Below, one piece after another: positions 41,829-48,282 of a stretch of 48,282 nt of DNA (position 1 is the stretch's first letter; each line of letters begins with the position of its first letter). This DNA is from Janibacter sp. Soil728 (GTDB lineage: Bacteria; Actinomycetota; Actinomycetes; Actinomycetales; Dermatophilaceae): the NCBI RefSeq assembly GCF_001428305.1, contig NZ_LMRZ01000009.1, positions 1-48,282 on the forward strand, given 5' to 3'. The position numbers and the translations under genes were made by a program. The notes beneath the pieces are model-generated. The model ran no database searches. It had not been told where the DNA came from and was given only the letters and a program-made list of their open reading frames with translations.

Positions 41829-42997
41829 GCGTCCCGGTCGCCCAGCAGCAGCCCCCGATCTGGCGTGACGTCGTCGGTCAGCCAGACACCATCGAGACCT
41901 TGCAGCGGGCCGTGACCGATCCGGCCGCGATGACCCACGCCTGGCTCTTCACCGGGCCTCCCGGGTCCGGGCGCTCCACGGCGGCTCGGGCCTTCGCCGG
42001 AGCGCTGTTGTGCCCCGACGGCGGGTGCAGCGAGTGCCGCGAGTGCCGGACGGCGCTCGACGGGACGCACGCCGATGTCGACCTGCTGGCCACGGAGGCC
42101 CTGTCGATCGGGGTCGCGGCCACCCGCGGTCTCGTCCAGCTGGCCGGCCGATCACCGAGCGTCGGCCGGTACCGCATCATCCTCATCGAGGACGCCGACC
42201 GCCTGACCGAGCAGTCGGCCAACGCGCTGCTCAAGGCGCTCGAGGAGCCGACGCCCCGGACCGTGTGGCTGCTGTGCGCCCCGAGCCTCGAGGACGTGCT
42301 CATCACCGTGCGCTCGCGTTCGCGGCACGTGCGGCTGCGCACGCCACCCGTCGCTGAGGTCGCCAAGCTGCTGCAGCGTCGTGACGGCATCGACCCCGGC
42401 ATGGCGACCTACGCGGCCCGGGCGGCGCAGAGCCACATCGGGCTGGCCAAGCGCCTGGCCACCGACGAGGGCGCGCGCATCCGGCGGCGCGACACGATCA
42501 CCATGGCCGCGCGCATCCGCGGGGTCTCTGATGCCGTCGGGGCCGCTGCCGACCTGCTGCAGATCGCCGAGCAGGAGCGCGACCGCACCCTCGAGACCCG
42601 CGGTGCCGCGGAGAAGCAGCGGCTGCTCGAGACGCTCGGCGCCGACCCGAGTGCCCGGACCCAGCCGCCGCACGTGCGCGCGCAGGTCAGTGCGCTGGAG
42701 AAGGAGCACAAGACGCGGGCCACCCGCTTCACCCGGGACATGATCGACCGTGCTCTGGTCGACCTGCTGTCGGTCTACCGCGACGCCCTGGTCCTGCACG
42801 CCGGGTCTCCCGTCGCCCTGGTCAACGAGGACGCCCGGCCCGTCGTCGAGGAGGTCGCGCGCTCCTTCAGCGGCGAGGGCCTGCTCGTCGCGATGGAGTC
42901 CATCGCCACCGCCCGCGACCGCATCGCGGCCAATGTCGCGCCGCTGCTCGCGCTCGAGGCCATGGCGGTCTCACTGCAGCTGCCCTCTGCTCGGTAG
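41825..42997 (+). CDS. holB: DNA polymerase III subunit delta'
   Basis: 390 residues, clamp-loader AAA+ protein. Four zinc-binding cysteines in CPDGGCSECREC (about 60-71). The P-loop is GPPGSGRST, with Arg in place of the essential Lys, and the arginine-finger region is RSRSRHVR; delta' subunits do not bind ATP, so this is expected. Two helical domains follow. GTG start overlapping tmk. Confidence 0.93.
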   Translation: MSVPVAQQQPPIWRDVVGQPDTIETLQRAVTDPAAMTHAWLFTGPPGSGRSTAARAFAGALLCPDGGCSECRECRTALDGTHADVDLLATEALSIGVAATRGLVQLAGRSPSVGRYRIILIEDADRLTEQSANALLKALEEPTPRTVWLLCAPSLEDVLITVRSRSRHVRLRTPPVAEVAKLLQRRDGIDPGMATYAARAAQSHIGLAKRLATDEGARIRRRDTITMAARIRGVSDAVGAAADLLQIAEQERDRTLETRGAAEKQRLLETLGADPSARTQPPHVRAQVSALEKEHKTRATRFTRDMIDRALVDLLSVYRDALVLHAGSPVALVNEDARPVVEEVARSFSGEGLLVAMESIATARDRIAANVAPLLALEAMAVSLQLPSAR

Positions 42998-43070
42998 AAC
43001 TCGCTCGGGTGCGTCGGCTCGGCCCGTCACCAAGGGCGGCCGGCGGCCCAGCAGGCGCTGAGGAGGCAGG

Positions 43071-43076
43071 TAGCGT
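43071..43076 (+). promoter_or_regulatory. -10 element of leaderless peptidase transcript
   Basis: TAGCGT followed by seven bases and ATG 43084. An AGGAGG lies farther upstream (43060-43065) but too far from the ATG to act as a ribosome site, supporting the leaderless reading. Confidence 0.5.
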
Positions 43077-43083
43077 CTGCCCA

Positions 43084-44616
43084 ATGAGTCTTCGAGCGCG
43101 CCGCCCCCTTCGTGTCGTGGCCGTTGCGGTGGCGTTCCTCCTGTCGATGTCGGGATGCTCCCTGCTCGAGCCGGACGTCGCGCCGACGGGGCTGACGACC
43201 GGGGACAAGAAGCCGCCCAAGGGGTCGAAGGGCCTGGAGCCCTTCTACGAGCAGGCGCTCCAGTGGGGCGACTGCGACACCGGCTCGGGGGAGTGCGCAA
43301 AGCTCACGGTCCCCATGGACTACGACAACCCGGGCGGCAAGACGATCGAGATCGCCGTGCTGCGGATGAAGGCCAAGAAGAAGGCCGCCGGCTCCCTCGT
43401 CGTCAACCCCGGCGGGCCGGGCGGCTCGGGCGTCGACTACGCGGCTGCGGCCGACAACATCGTCAGTGCTCAGATCCGGCGGCACTTCGATGTCGTGGGC
43501 TTCGACCCGCGGGGTGTCGGGCGCTCGGCCCCCATCGACTGCCTGAGCGACTCCGACCTGGACGCCTACCTGGCGAAGGACCCGACCCCTGACACCGCCG
43601 AGGAGCGGACGGCGGACGACGCGGACCAAGCAGCCTTCGCCGACGGGTGCAAGGCCAAGAGCGGGGAGCTCCTGGGCCATGTCTCGACGGCGGAGGCGGC
43701 GCGCGACATGGACGTGCTCCGGGCGGCACTCGGCGACGGCAAGCTGACCTATCTCGGGAAGTCCTACGGCACCTATCTCGGCGCGACCTACGCAGACCTC
43801 TTCCCCGACCGCGCTGGCCGTCTCGTGCTCGACGGGGTAATGCCCCCCGACCTGTCGGCGGAGGAGTCCGTCATCGGCCAGGCCACAGGCTTCGACACCG
43901 CGACCAGGTCGTGGGCGCGCAGCTGCGTCGACAACGACTGCCCGCTCGGCAACAGCGTGGACGAGGTCGTCAAGAACGTGCAGGACCAGCTGGTGCAGCT
44001 CGACCAGAACCCGCTGCCGGCGTCGGCAGGCATCGAGCTGACGGAGGGGTGGGCGACCTATGGCATCGCGCAGGCTCTCTACGACCAGGGGATGTGGTCG
44101 CAGCTGACCGATGCCCTCGTCAGTGCGCAGGACGGCGACGGTAGTCCGCTCGCCCAGCTCGGACGCGCCTACGCGGGTCGCGACGCGAACGGCCGCTACG
44201 CGACGAACCTCTTGGAGGCGCTCCCTGCCGTCAACTGCCTTGACCGCACCGAGGAGGGCAATGACCAGCAGGCGCTCATCGACAAGGCCGTCGCGGCGGC
44301 ACCGATCTGGGGCCGCGCGCTGGCCTGGGAGTCCCCGTGCCCCCAGTGGCCGGTCGACGCCACCAACACCCCTCACGAGGTCGCCGCGAAGGGGGCCGAC
44401 CCGATCCTCGTCGTCGGCACCACCCGCGACCCGGCCACGCCGTACGAGTGGGCCGTCCGCCTGCACGAGCAGCTCGCGGACTCGGCTCTCATCACCCACG
44501 AGGGCGACGGCCACACCGCCTACATGCGGCAGAACGACTGCGTCGACAAGGCGGTGGACCAGTACTGGCTCACCGGCAAGACACCTGAGGGCGACGAGCT
44601 GACCTGCAAGGAGTGA
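43084..44616 (+). CDS. secreted alpha/beta hydrolase lipoprotein (tripeptidyl aminopeptidase family)
   Basis: 510 residues: signal peptide with lipobox MSGC (about Cys22), then an alpha/beta hydrolase with nucleophile elbow GKSYG, oxyanion-hole stretch NPGGPGGSG, and a C-terminal TAP-like domain (from about 395) containing VGTTRDPATPYEWA and the catalytic His in EGDGHTAYM. Related to actinobacterial SlpD/SlpE and mycobacterial Hip1-type proteases, which trim exported peptides. Chosen start is the ATG just before the signal sequence rather than any upstream codon. Confidence 0.92.
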   Translation: MSLRARRPLRVVAVAVAFLLSMSGCSLLEPDVAPTGLTTGDKKPPKGSKGLEPFYEQALQWGDCDTGSGECAKLTVPMDYDNPGGKTIEIAVLRMKAKKKAAGSLVVNPGGPGGSGVDYAAAADNIVSAQIRRHFDVVGFDPRGVGRSAPIDCLSDSDLDAYLAKDPTPDTAEERTADDADQAAFADGCKAKSGELLGHVSTAEAARDMDVLRAALGDGKLTYLGKSYGTYLGATYADLFPDRAGRLVLDGVMPPDLSAEESVIGQATGFDTATRSWARSCVDNDCPLGNSVDEVVKNVQDQLVQLDQNPLPASAGIELTEGWATYGIAQALYDQGMWSQLTDALVSAQDGDGSPLAQLGRAYAGRDANGRYATNLLEALPAVNCLDRTEEGNDQQALIDKAVAAAPIWGRALAWESPCPQWPVDATNTPHEVAAKGADPILVVGTTRDPATPYEWAVRLHEQLADSALITHEGDGHTAYMRQNDCVDKAVDQYWLTGKTPEGDELTCKE

Positions 44617-44657
44617 GTTCGTCACGTGTGCTCTTGAGATCGAGCCGCGGACGGGAC

Positions 44658-44674
44658 CCGCACGGAGTGTGCGG
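44658..44674. terminator. possible bidirectional terminator
   Basis: CCGCAC (44658-44663) pairs with GTGCGG (44669-44674) around GGAGT, with partial outer pairing, in the 68-bp gap between convergent genes. Short and without a T-run. Confidence 0.4.
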
Positions 44675-44684
44675 CCGGGTCGGG

Positions 44685-45242
44685 TCAGAGCGCCGGGCTC
44701 GCTTCCTCGATGCCGATCGGCGCCGATCGCACCTCGTCCTCGTGTGCGCGCATCGACTCCTCGACCTTGCGCAGGAGGGGCTCCAGTGCGGCGAGGTCCT
44801 CGCTGCTGAGGTCCGCCAAGAGTCGTGACTGGGCCTGCACGTGGTGCGGATGGATGCTCTCGATGAGCTGGCGCCCTGCGCCCGTGAGGCTGACGAAGAC
44901 GATCCGACGGTCCTCGCTGCTGCGGGCGCGGGTCACCTTGCCGTCCTTCTCGAGGCGGTCGATGCGCATGCTCACGGCGCCGAGCGTGAGCAGCGACGTG
45001 CTCGCGATCTCGCCCGCGCTGAGGGTGTGTCCCGGGGCGCGGCTGAGGGTCGCGAGCACGTCGAAGTCGCTCAGGGTCAGCCCGGCGAGATCGTGACGGC
45101 GGTTGAAGATCGCCCGCTGCCCCATGACGATGCGCGAGAGCCGGCCGAAGAGGGCCATGGCCACGAAGTTCTCGTCGGGGCGCTGCTGCTCCCACTCCGC
45201 GACGGCGCGATCGACGGAGTCTGCATGGGCGTCTCTGGTCAT
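44685..45242 (-). CDS. MarR-family transcriptional regulator
   Basis: 185 residues with a winged helix-turn-helix (about 55-125; LTLSDFDVLATLSRAPG, then SLLTLGAVSMRIDRLEKDGKV-like recognition and wing region with the DRR motif SSEDRRIVF). It is leaderless: TAGGGT (45254-45249, minus strand) six bases before the ATG. It lies 34 bases downstream of the ABC permease on the same strand but has its own promoter; control of the ABC operon is possible, not shown. Confidence 0.88.
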   Translation of the reverse strand: MTRDAHADSVDRAVAEWEQQRPDENFVAMALFGRLSRIVMGQRAIFNRRHDLAGLTLSDFDVLATLSRAPGHTLSAGEIASTSLLTLGAVSMRIDRLEKDGKVTRARSSEDRRIVFVSLTGAGRQLIESIHPHHVQAQSRLLADLSSEDLAALEPLLRKVEESMRAHEDEVRSAPIGIEEASPAL

Positions 45243-45248
45243 GGGCTG

Positions 45249-45254
45249 ACCCTA
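45249..45254 (-). promoter_or_regulatory. -10 element of leaderless marR-type transcript
   Basis: Minus-strand TAGGGT, six bases, then ATG 45242; identical hexamer to those of the lytS-type and SRPBCC genes. Confidence 0.6.
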
Positions 45255-45276
45255 CGGCCGTGACAGAGGGCGGGCC

Positions 45277-46149
45277 TCACAGCGAGCCTGCAGCCTCGAA
45301 GGACCTTCCGCTGCGGCTACCCCGGACGAGGACGCGTTCGAGGACGCTCACGATCGCGAAGAGAGCGAGACCGATGATCGAGAGGAATCCGATTCCGGCG
45401 AAGACGGTGACGGTGTCGAGGTTGCCTCTGGCCTGGGTGATGACCACACCCAGGCCGTTGTCGGCGCCGACAAACTCCGCGACGACCGCACCGACGACGG
45501 CTAGGGTGATCGCGACCTTGGCGCCGGCGAAGATGCTCGGTAGCGCCCATGGGAAACGGACCTTCCAGAAGGCCTGCCACCTGCTGGCCCCCATCGACCG
45601 GACGAGCATGAGGCTCTCGGGCCGCGCCGCCTGGAACCCGACGACGGCGTCCACCACGAGCGGGAAGAAGGCGATCAGCACGACCATGAAGACCTTCGGC
45701 GCGGTGCCGAAGCCGAACCAGATGATGAACAGCGGCGCCAGCGCGACCTTGGGGACGACCTGGGACAGCACGAGCAGGGGGTAAATGGCCCTCTGAAGCA
45801 GCGGACTGTAGACCATCCCGATGGCGATGGGGAGCGCGATGAGGATCGAGATGACGAACCCGACGATGATCGCCGTGAGCGTCGGGATCGAGGCTGTCCA
45901 GAAGAGGCCGGCGTCGCTCACCATGGCCTTGGCGATGTCCCACGGGGCGGGCAGCACATACTGCTCGACGAGGCCCGCGCTCGAGATCGCCTGCCACGCG
46001 GCGAGCATCACGCAGATCAGGGCGATCGCCGGCCACACGCCGCGAAGAGCCACCAGCCCATGGCCGAGGAGGCGCTGCGGCCGGGGTGCCACGCCTCGCG
46101 GTCGGGTGATCTTGTCTTTCGTTGCGGCCATCTGAGTCACTCCACTCAC
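45277..46149 (-). CDS. ABC transporter permease (SsuC/TauC family)
   Basis: 290 residues, about six membrane helices, EAA loop RSMGASRWQAFWKVRFPWALP. Family transports aliphatic sulfonates, taurine, nitrate or thiamine precursors. GTG 46149 overlaps the ATPase stop (GTGA); ATG 46131 is an alternative start six codons later. Third gene of the operon. Confidence 0.9.
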   Translation of the reverse strand: MSGVTQMAATKDKITRPRGVAPRPQRLLGHGLVALRGVWPAIALICVMLAAWQAISSAGLVEQYVLPAPWDIAKAMVSDAGLFWTASIPTLTAIIVGFVISILIALPIAIGMVYSPLLQRAIYPLLVLSQVVPKVALAPLFIIWFGFGTAPKVFMVVLIAFFPLVVDAVVGFQAARPESLMLVRSMGASRWQAFWKVRFPWALPSIFAGAKVAITLAVVGAVVAEFVGADNGLGVVITQARGNLDTVTVFAGIGFLSIIGLALFAIVSVLERVLVRGSRSGRSFEAAGSL

Positions 46150-46961
46150 CTGCTGACGGGGTCGCGGTCGGAAAAGATCCCGAGCTTGCCGAACTCGTCG
46201 CGGATCTCGTTGACATAGGCCGTGAACTCCGCGGAACCGCGGTCGGCGACGTGCCTGGGCCGCGGCAGGTCCACACGGATGTCCGCGGCGATGGTGGCTG
46301 GGCGGGGGGACAGGACGATGACCCGGTCAGCGAGGAAGACGGCTTCCTCAATGCTGTGGGTGATGAACATGACCGTCCGACGGGACTTCAGCCACAGATT
46401 CTGCAGATCCATCTGGACCTGGTCGCGGGTGATTGCGTCCAGGGCACCGAAGGGCTCGTCCATGAGCAAGATCGACGGGTCGTGCAGGAGCGCCCGGCAC
46501 AGCGAGACTCGCTGCTGCATCCCGCCCGAGAGCTCGTCCGGGTAGTGGTCCTCGAAGCCAGCCAGCCCGACATCCGCGAGCAGCTGACGGGCCCGCTCCG
46601 TCAGCGACCCCTTGGGCAACTTGCGCACCTCGGCCTGGAGGAGCACGTTCTCCAGCGCTGTGCGCCACGGGAGCAACTCGGCGTTCTGGAAGACGACACC
46701 TGCCTCGGTCACTGGACCTGCGATCGTGCGCCCCTTCAGACTGACGGTTCCGTTGGTCGGGGTGGTCAGGCCGGCGAGCGCCAAGAGCAGGGTGCTCTTG
46801 CCGCACCCGCTTGGGCCGACGATGGCGAGAAAGTCCCCTTCGTCCACGGTCAGCGACAGGGCTTCGATCGCGGCGACTTTCCCCCCCTTCGTTGCGAAGC
46901 TCTTCTCGACCTCGTCGAATTCGACATAGGACCGCAACGCAGCCGTGTCGTTCGGGGTCAC
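46146..46961 (-). CDS. ABC transporter ATPase (SsuB/TauB family)
   Basis: 271 residues: Walker A GPSGCGKST, Q-loop VFQNAELLPWRT, signature LSGGMQQRVSLCRA, Walker B ILLMDEPFGALD and switch His in FITHSIEEAV. GTG 46961 overlaps the stop of the binding-protein gene. Cytoplasmic motor of the same transporter. Confidence 0.93.
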   Translation of the reverse strand: MTPNDTAALRSYVEFDEVEKSFATKGGKVAAIEALSLTVDEGDFLAIVGPSGCGKSTLLLALAGLTTPTNGTVSLKGRTIAGPVTEAGVVFQNAELLPWRTALENVLLQAEVRKLPKGSLTERARQLLADVGLAGFEDHYPDELSGGMQQRVSLCRALLHDPSILLMDEPFGALDAITRDQVQMDLQNLWLKSRRTVMFITHSIEEAVFLADRVIVLSPRPATIAADIRVDLPRPRHVADRGSAEFTAYVNEIRDEFGKLGIFSDRDPVSR

Positions 46962-48010
46962 TTGTCACTCCCGAGATCGTCCGTGCATTCCCCGGGCAGG
47001 TACTGGTTGGTTGCGGAGTCGGCAACGGTGGCCGAACCCTCGGCGACGTCGCCGAACTTCTCCATCATCCCGATGGTCTCCTCCCAGTCCTTCTTGGCCG
47101 TGCAGCCGACTCCCTGACCCTTCGTGCTACCGGTGTGGAGCAGTTTGCTGGAGTTCTTCCACTGGTCGGCGACTTGCTCGGGCTTGAGCTTGCTGTCCTT
47201 GTCGACCTTGAAGAAGGCGTCGACGGCTGCATCGGTGTCCTTGTTGGCGAACTCCACGGACTCCACGAGAGCCGCGAGGAACTTCTTGGTGGTCTCGGGG
47301 TTCTTCTTCAGGAAGTCGTCGCCGACGACGATGCCCGAGCTCAGCGTGTTGACCCCGGCGTCGGCGTAGGTGAAGGTCTCCAACTCGCAGTCGCAGGCCA
47401 GCTTAAGGTTGGGCAGGCTGACATTGGTCAGGCCGAACGTGAAGTCGGTTTTGCCGCCGAGGAAGAGCTGGGTCCGCGTCGGGATGTCGACATTGCGGAA
47501 GGTCACCTTGCTGTCGTCTATCCCCACCGCCTCCGCATAGGCCGGGAAGAGTCGCTCGGCTGCCGAGCCCGGCGTGTAGCCGGCGGTCTTGCCCTCGAGG
47601 TCGGCGGGCTTTTTGATGTCGGAGTCCTTGAAGGCGATGATCGTCATCGGTGACTCTTGGACCATTCCGGCGACCATGGTGACGTCCATGCCCTGCCCCA
47701 CGGACTGGACCATCGTGGCCGCGTCGGCGTAGCCCATGTCGTCCGAGCCGTTGGCGACGGTCTGGATGGTGGTCGCCGATCCCGTGCCCTCCTTGAGGTC
47801 GACCTTGAGGCCGTGCTTCTCGAAGATCCCGGTCTGGACGCCGGCGACGAGGGGGAGCACAGCGCCCGTGTAGTAGACGTCCGTGCGGATGGTCACCGAG
47901 TCGGTGTTCTCCTTTGCTCCGGAGTCAGACTCACCGCACGCGGTGAGCAGAGCAACGGACGTGGTGGCGGCGAGGGCTCCCGCGAGAGCGCGGTGGTGGC
48001 GAATGGACAC
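46958..48010 (-). CDS. ABC transporter substrate-binding lipoprotein (NMT1/SsuA-like)
   Basis: 350 residues: signal peptide with lipobox LLTAC (about Cys26), then an NMT1/THI5-type periplasmic-binding domain (TDVYYTGAVLPLVAGVQTGIFEKHGL, GYTPGSAAERLFP). Ligand not identifiable; sulfonates, nitrate or pyrimidine precursors are typical. GTG start at 48010 after AAAGGAGA. First gene of the transporter operon, with a promoter at 48052-48079. An extra cysteine pair (CDCELETF) is present in the C-terminal half. Confidence 0.9.
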   Translation of the reverse strand: MSIRHHRALAGALAATTSVALLTACGESDSGAKENTDSVTIRTDVYYTGAVLPLVAGVQTGIFEKHGLKVDLKEGTGSATTIQTVANGSDDMGYADAATMVQSVGQGMDVTMVAGMVQESPMTIIAFKDSDIKKPADLEGKTAGYTPGSAAERLFPAYAEAVGIDDSKVTFRNVDIPTRTQLFLGGKTDFTFGLTNVSLPNLKLACDCELETFTYADAGVNTLSSGIVVGDDFLKKNPETTKKFLAALVESVEFANKDTDAAVDAFFKVDKDSKLKPEQVADQWKNSSKLLHTGSTKGQGVGCTAKKDWEETIGMMEKFGDVAEGSATVADSATNQYLPGECTDDLGSDK

Positions 48011-48051
48011 AGAGGGTCTCCTTTGACACGTGACTGTGAGATGAGAAGACC

Positions 48052-48087
48052 AGAATGTCATTCAGCAATTAAAAGTCAAGCGCTGAA
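48052..48087 (-). promoter_or_regulatory. promoter and inverted repeat upstream of the ABC operon
   Basis: Minus strand TTGACT (48079-48074), 16-bp spacer, CATTCT (48057-48052) in a locally AT-rich patch. An inverted repeat TTCAGC (48061-48066) / GCTGAA (48082-48087) flanks the -35, a possible operator. Leader about 35 bases to the GTG. Confidence 0.55.
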
Positions 48088-48105
48088 GGAAATTTCTGAG
48101 ACACG

Positions 48106-48145
48106 ACTGGGGCGGCCTCGCCTACATGGCGTCGGCCGCCCCAGT
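48106..48145 (-). terminator. terminator of the cupin-like gene
   Basis: 12-bp perfect stem ACTGGGGCGGCC (48106-48117) with its complement (48134-48145), and an inner GCC/GGC pairing in the loop. It lies 17 bases past the cupin stop and separates it from the ABC operon promoter. Confidence 0.75.
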
Positions 48146-48162
48146 GCGTGGCGTTGGTCTGC

Positions 48163-48282
48163 TCAGCGGGTGACGCCGTGCATGTCCGAGGTCTCGGGGT
48201 AGGTGGGCAGCTGCGGCTTCTTGGTGCCGATGATGACGCAGAAGAGAGCATCCTCGTCGGTGGTGTTGGCCAGGCTGCGCGG
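48163..48282 (-). CDS. cupin-like protein, C-terminal fragment
   Basis: The last 39 codons of a gene that enters from the right edge, ending at TGA (48165-48163). The reading RSLANTTDEDALFCVIIGT, then PTYPETSDMHGVTR, looks like the final strands and tail of a single-domain cupin. The call rests on a short fragment, so family assignment is tentative. It is on the same strand as the ABC operon but ends in its own terminator. Confidence 0.55.
   Translation of the reverse strand, partial: PRSLANTTDEDALFCVIIGTKKPQLPTYPETSDMHGVTR

Noticed and set aside
41825..42997. Loss of the P-loop lysine in holB as a sign of decay
   Set aside because: Delta' subunits characteristically lack a functional ATP site; the zinc cysteines and overall length are normal.
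2252..47130. GAAGGG-core words as FtsK/SpoIIIE-orienting sequences (KOPS/SRS-like)
   Set aside because: SRS is GAGAAGGG, so the core is similar, but such signals are strongly strand-polarised. Here about 31 copies are on one strand and 40 on the other, with no switch within the window. A whole-replichore test would still be worthwhile.
1..48282. CRISPR arrays, insertion sequences, prophage genes, toxin-antitoxin pairs, tRNA genes
   Set aside because: I looked for regular repeat-spacer patterns, transposase or integrase motifs, small gene pairs and tRNA T-arm sequence (GGTTCGANTCC) and saw none that hold up.

Overview
The window is about 70% GC and reads as actinobacterial, most like a member of the Micrococcales (Intrasporangiaceae-like; this rank is an inference). 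Grounds: GC-rich third positions, frequent GTG starts, many ATGA/GTGA/TGATG gene overlaps, many leaderless transcripts, a 6C small RNA, a DUF4244-type Flp pilin, a lysine-tailed topoisomerase I without zinc-finger cysteines, and the acs ... cpaE-like/cpaF/tadBC ... DUF1998 helicase ... topA ... tmk/holB order that resembles mycobacteria. No transposase, integrase, CRISPR array, prophage or tRNA was seen, so this is mostly core chromosome.

Layout. 1-81: 3' end of a 5S rRNA and the terminator of an rrn operon. 226-12089: acetate and aromatic metabolism: acs, a biopterin-dependent aromatic amino acid hydroxylase, a lipoprotein, a BioQ-like repressor divergent from bioB, then two DUF485 + sodium:solute symporter modules. 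One module is co-transcribed with a LytS/LytTR two-component system; a perfect 9-bp direct repeat with 21-bp period, the geometry of LytTR sites, lies in front of the other. 12122-17768: a Fic-like protein with an eroded Fic motif, a 6C RNA, and the actinobacterial tad pilus locus (CpaE-like, CpaF, TadB, TadC, Flp/DUF4244, two TadE-like pseudopilins), with an oppositely oriented SRPBCC gene inside it. 17784-22795: a minus-strand run of a DUF1998 helicase (MrfA/SftH type), a coiled-coil membrane protein and three GAF-ANTAR proteins. 22814-30247: anti-sigma antagonist, dehydrogenase and membrane protein, H+-pyrophosphatase, methyltransferase, small lipoprotein and a LigB/DODA-type dioxygenase with a tightly arranged promoter/operator. 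30415-37415: topA, SCP2 protein, acyl-CoA ligase, two large stem-loops, a pyrimidine-dimer glycosylase-like gene and a serine hydrolase. 37458-41069: a four-gene OpuC/ProX-type osmoprotectant ABC transporter. 41211-44616: tmk, holB (delta') and a secreted TAP-family peptidase. 44685-48282: MarR regulator, SsuABC/NMT1-type ABC transporter and the 3' end of a cupin-like gene.

The most unusual signal is not a gene. The word GACGAAGGG (best form GACGAAGGGGG, or its complement CCCCCTTCGTC) is dispersed through coding and intergenic DNA on both strands. By hand count there are about 22 copies of the 9-mer and 11 exact copies of the 11-mer, against fewer than one expected in each case from base composition. 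It is also paired head-to-head in three terminator hairpins. This behaviour resembles DNA uptake sequences of Neisseriaceae and Pasteurellaceae, but the function here is unknown.
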